5,206 nt of DNA from Streptosporangiaceae bacterium (GTDB lineage Bacteria > Actinomycetota > Actinomycetes > Streptosporangiales > Streptosporangiaceae). Below, in pieces: positions 4,164-5,206 of this stretch. The translations under genes were made by a program, and so were the position numbers. The stretch lies in NCBI GenBank assembly GCA_030040815.1, contig JASHSZ010000074.1:1-5206 (forward strand). The letters are read 5' to 3'. Position 1 is the first letter of the stretch. Each line of letters starts with the position of its first letter. The notes beneath the pieces are model-generated. The model was not told where the DNA came from, ran no database searches, and saw nothing but the letters and a program-made list of their open reading frames with translations.

Positions 4164-5206
4164 ATCGCTACTGGCGCGGCATCCGCGTCCCCCTCTCCGG
4201 CAGGTAGCGGGCACGGTACGGGCAGACGGGCGGTCATCGCCGCCTTCGGGGCCAACCTGGGAATCGCGGTGACCAAGTTCGTCGCATTCGCGCTGACGGG
4301 CTCGGCCGCCATGCTCGCCGAGGGCGTTCACTCGGTCGCGGACTCCGGCAATCAGGCGCTCCTGCTCATCGGCCGTCGGCAGGCACGCCGCGCGGAGACC
4401 AGGGAGCACCCGTTCGGATTCGGCGGTGAGCGCTACTTCTACGCGTTCCTCGTCGCGGTCGTCGTGTTCACCGTCGGTGCTGTGTTCTCGTGCTACGAGG
4501 GAATCCAGCGGATCAGGCGGCCGGAGCACCTGACCTCGCCCGCCATCGCATTCGGAGTGCTCGGCGTGGCCGTCGTGCTGGAGTCGTTCTCCCTGTGGAA
4601 TGCCATGCACGAGGCCAGCCCGCTCCGGGGCCGCGCTAGCTGGCTGGGCTTCATCCGGCGCGCCAAGGCGCCGGAGTTGCCGGCCGTGCTGCTCGAGGAC
4701 ATCGCGGCGCTGAGCGGCCTGCTGCTGGCGCTGATCGGCGTCACAGTCGCGACTATCACCCATGACGACCGCTATGACGCGGCGGCATCCATTGCCATCG
4801 GCCTGCTTCTCGGTTGCGTGGCGGTCGTGCTCGCGACGGAGATGAAGAGCCTGCTGATCGGAGAGTCGGCGAGCCCGGCTGCGCAGGCCGCGATTGTCGC
4901 TGCCATCGAGGCCGGCCCGGACGGGCAGCGCGTCATTCACCTGCGAACCCTGCACATCGGCCCCGACACCCTGCTCGTCGCGGCGAAGATCGGCGTCCGG
5001 CACGATGACAGCGCGCAGAGCGTCGCCGCCGGAATCGACGCGGCCGAGCGCCGGATACGCGCCGCGGTGCCGATCGCGGAGCTGATCTTCCTGGAACCGG
5101 ACCTCTATCGGTCGGACCGAGACGACTCCGAGGACCCGGCCATCACGGCCGTCCGGGCGGCGCGGGGCGCCGCGCAGGATCGCCGCGCGGGCCGCAAGCA
5201 TCGCGG
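4164..5206 (+). CDS. Cation diffusion facilitator (CDF) family transporter, 3' partial
   Basis: The frame is open from just after the Trm112 stop (4155-4157) to the right edge, giving at least 347 residues. CDF proteins are proton-coupled exporters of Zn2+ or similar divalent metals. Numbered from ATC 4164, transmembrane helices lie near residues 24-45, 47-70, 90-110, 123-142, 173-195 and 202-222. Helix 2 carries the metal motif H56-S-V-A-D60 within AEGVHSVADSGNQ, followed by EHPFGFGGERYF (81-92). Helix 5 reads AVLLEDIAALSG: D179 is kept but the usual His four residues before it is V175, with E178 added. A cytoplasmic regulatory domain runs from about 234 to 330 (TLHIGPDTLLVAAKIGVRHDD, ending FLEPDLY), then a charged tail leaves the window. 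No ATG, GTG or TTG occurs in frame before GTG 4269, which would remove over half of helix 1; ATC 4164, behind GGAGTGAGG, gives a normal N-terminus. In relatives this gene lies near manA and ahcY. Confidence 0.88.
   Translation, partial: MATGAASASPSPAGSGHGTGRRAVIAAFGANLGIAVTKFVAFALTGSAAMLAEGVHSVADSGNQALLLIGRRQARRAETREHPFGFGGERYFYAFLVAVVVFTVGAVFSCYEGIQRIRRPEHLTSPAIAFGVLGVAVVLESFSLWNAMHEASPLRGRASWLGFIRRAKAPELPAVLLEDIAALSGLLLALIGVTVATITHDDRYDAAASIAIGLLLGCVAVVLATEMKSLLIGESASPAAQAAIVAAIEAGPDGQRVIHLRTLHIGPDTLLVAAKIGVRHDDSAQSVAAGIDAAERRIRAAVPIAELIFLEPDLYRSDRDDSEDPAITAVRAARGAAQDRRAGRKHR

Noticed and set aside
3366..5201. Long minus-strand open frame of 611 codons opposite DUF3499, Trm112 and the CDF gene
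   Set aside because: It is antisense to three recognisable protein families, has an Arg/Asp/His-rich composition without any domain, and is expected from high-GC coding DNA.

Overview
The window looks like chromosomal DNA from a high-GC actinobacterium (class Actinomycetia). Evidence: the base composition is strongly GC-rich, codons mostly end in G or C, GTG starts are common, and the set of proteins is actinobacterial (DUF5719, the actinobacterial 'metallopeptidase family' protein, DUF3499, a stand-alone Trm112 protein and a CDF transporter). The genus cannot be resolved from this stretch. I see no mobile element, CRISPR array, tRNA or rRNA.

Layout. (1) 1-1205, plus strand: the 3' end of a gene that enters from the left. 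Only a long, low-complexity, Gly/Pro/Tyr/Arg-rich tail is visible, carrying tandem 12-residue 'RSGYPDD' repeats. From gene order in relatives it is probably the disordered end of a family 2 glycosyltransferase. (2) 1199-2725, plus: a membrane-anchored DUF5719 protein, translationally coupled to the first gene by a GTGA overlap. (3) 2742-3269, minus: a zincin-like 'metallopeptidase family' protein whose HExxH motif is degenerate; it converges on DUF5719 with only 16 bases between. (4) 3270-3476: a divergent intergenic region with a GTGA-N7-TCAC dyad and a perfect 8-bp hairpin. (5) 3477-3851, plus: a DUF3499 protein with a zinc-finger-like Cys/His set. (6) 3852-3962: a spacer with a TAGGAT -10-like element and a good ribosome binding site. 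(7) 3963-4157, plus: a Trm112-family zinc protein. (8) 4164-5206, plus: a cation diffusion facilitator (CDF) transporter that runs off the right edge and has no ATG/GTG/TTG start at its expected N-terminus.

How the genes fit together. The order resembles a conserved actinobacterial locus (glycosyltransferase, DUF5719, metallopeptidase-like gene on the opposite strand, DUF3499, phosphomannomutase manB, Trm112, SIS/TobH-like protein, manA, CDF, ahcY; the Rv3256c-Rv3260c area of M. tuberculosis is related). The left pair suggests a cell-envelope glycan function. Here DUF3499 is followed directly by Trm112, and Trm112 directly by the CDF gene, so the mannose-metabolism genes usually found among them are absent from this spot.

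Overall this is a conserved housekeeping/envelope locus rather than an obvious new defence or mobile system. The points most worth checking are the apparent ATC start of the CDF gene in frame with the Trm112 stop, the loss of catalytic residues in the zincin-like protein, the altered metal-site helix of the CDF transporter, and the repeat-rich tail of the first gene.
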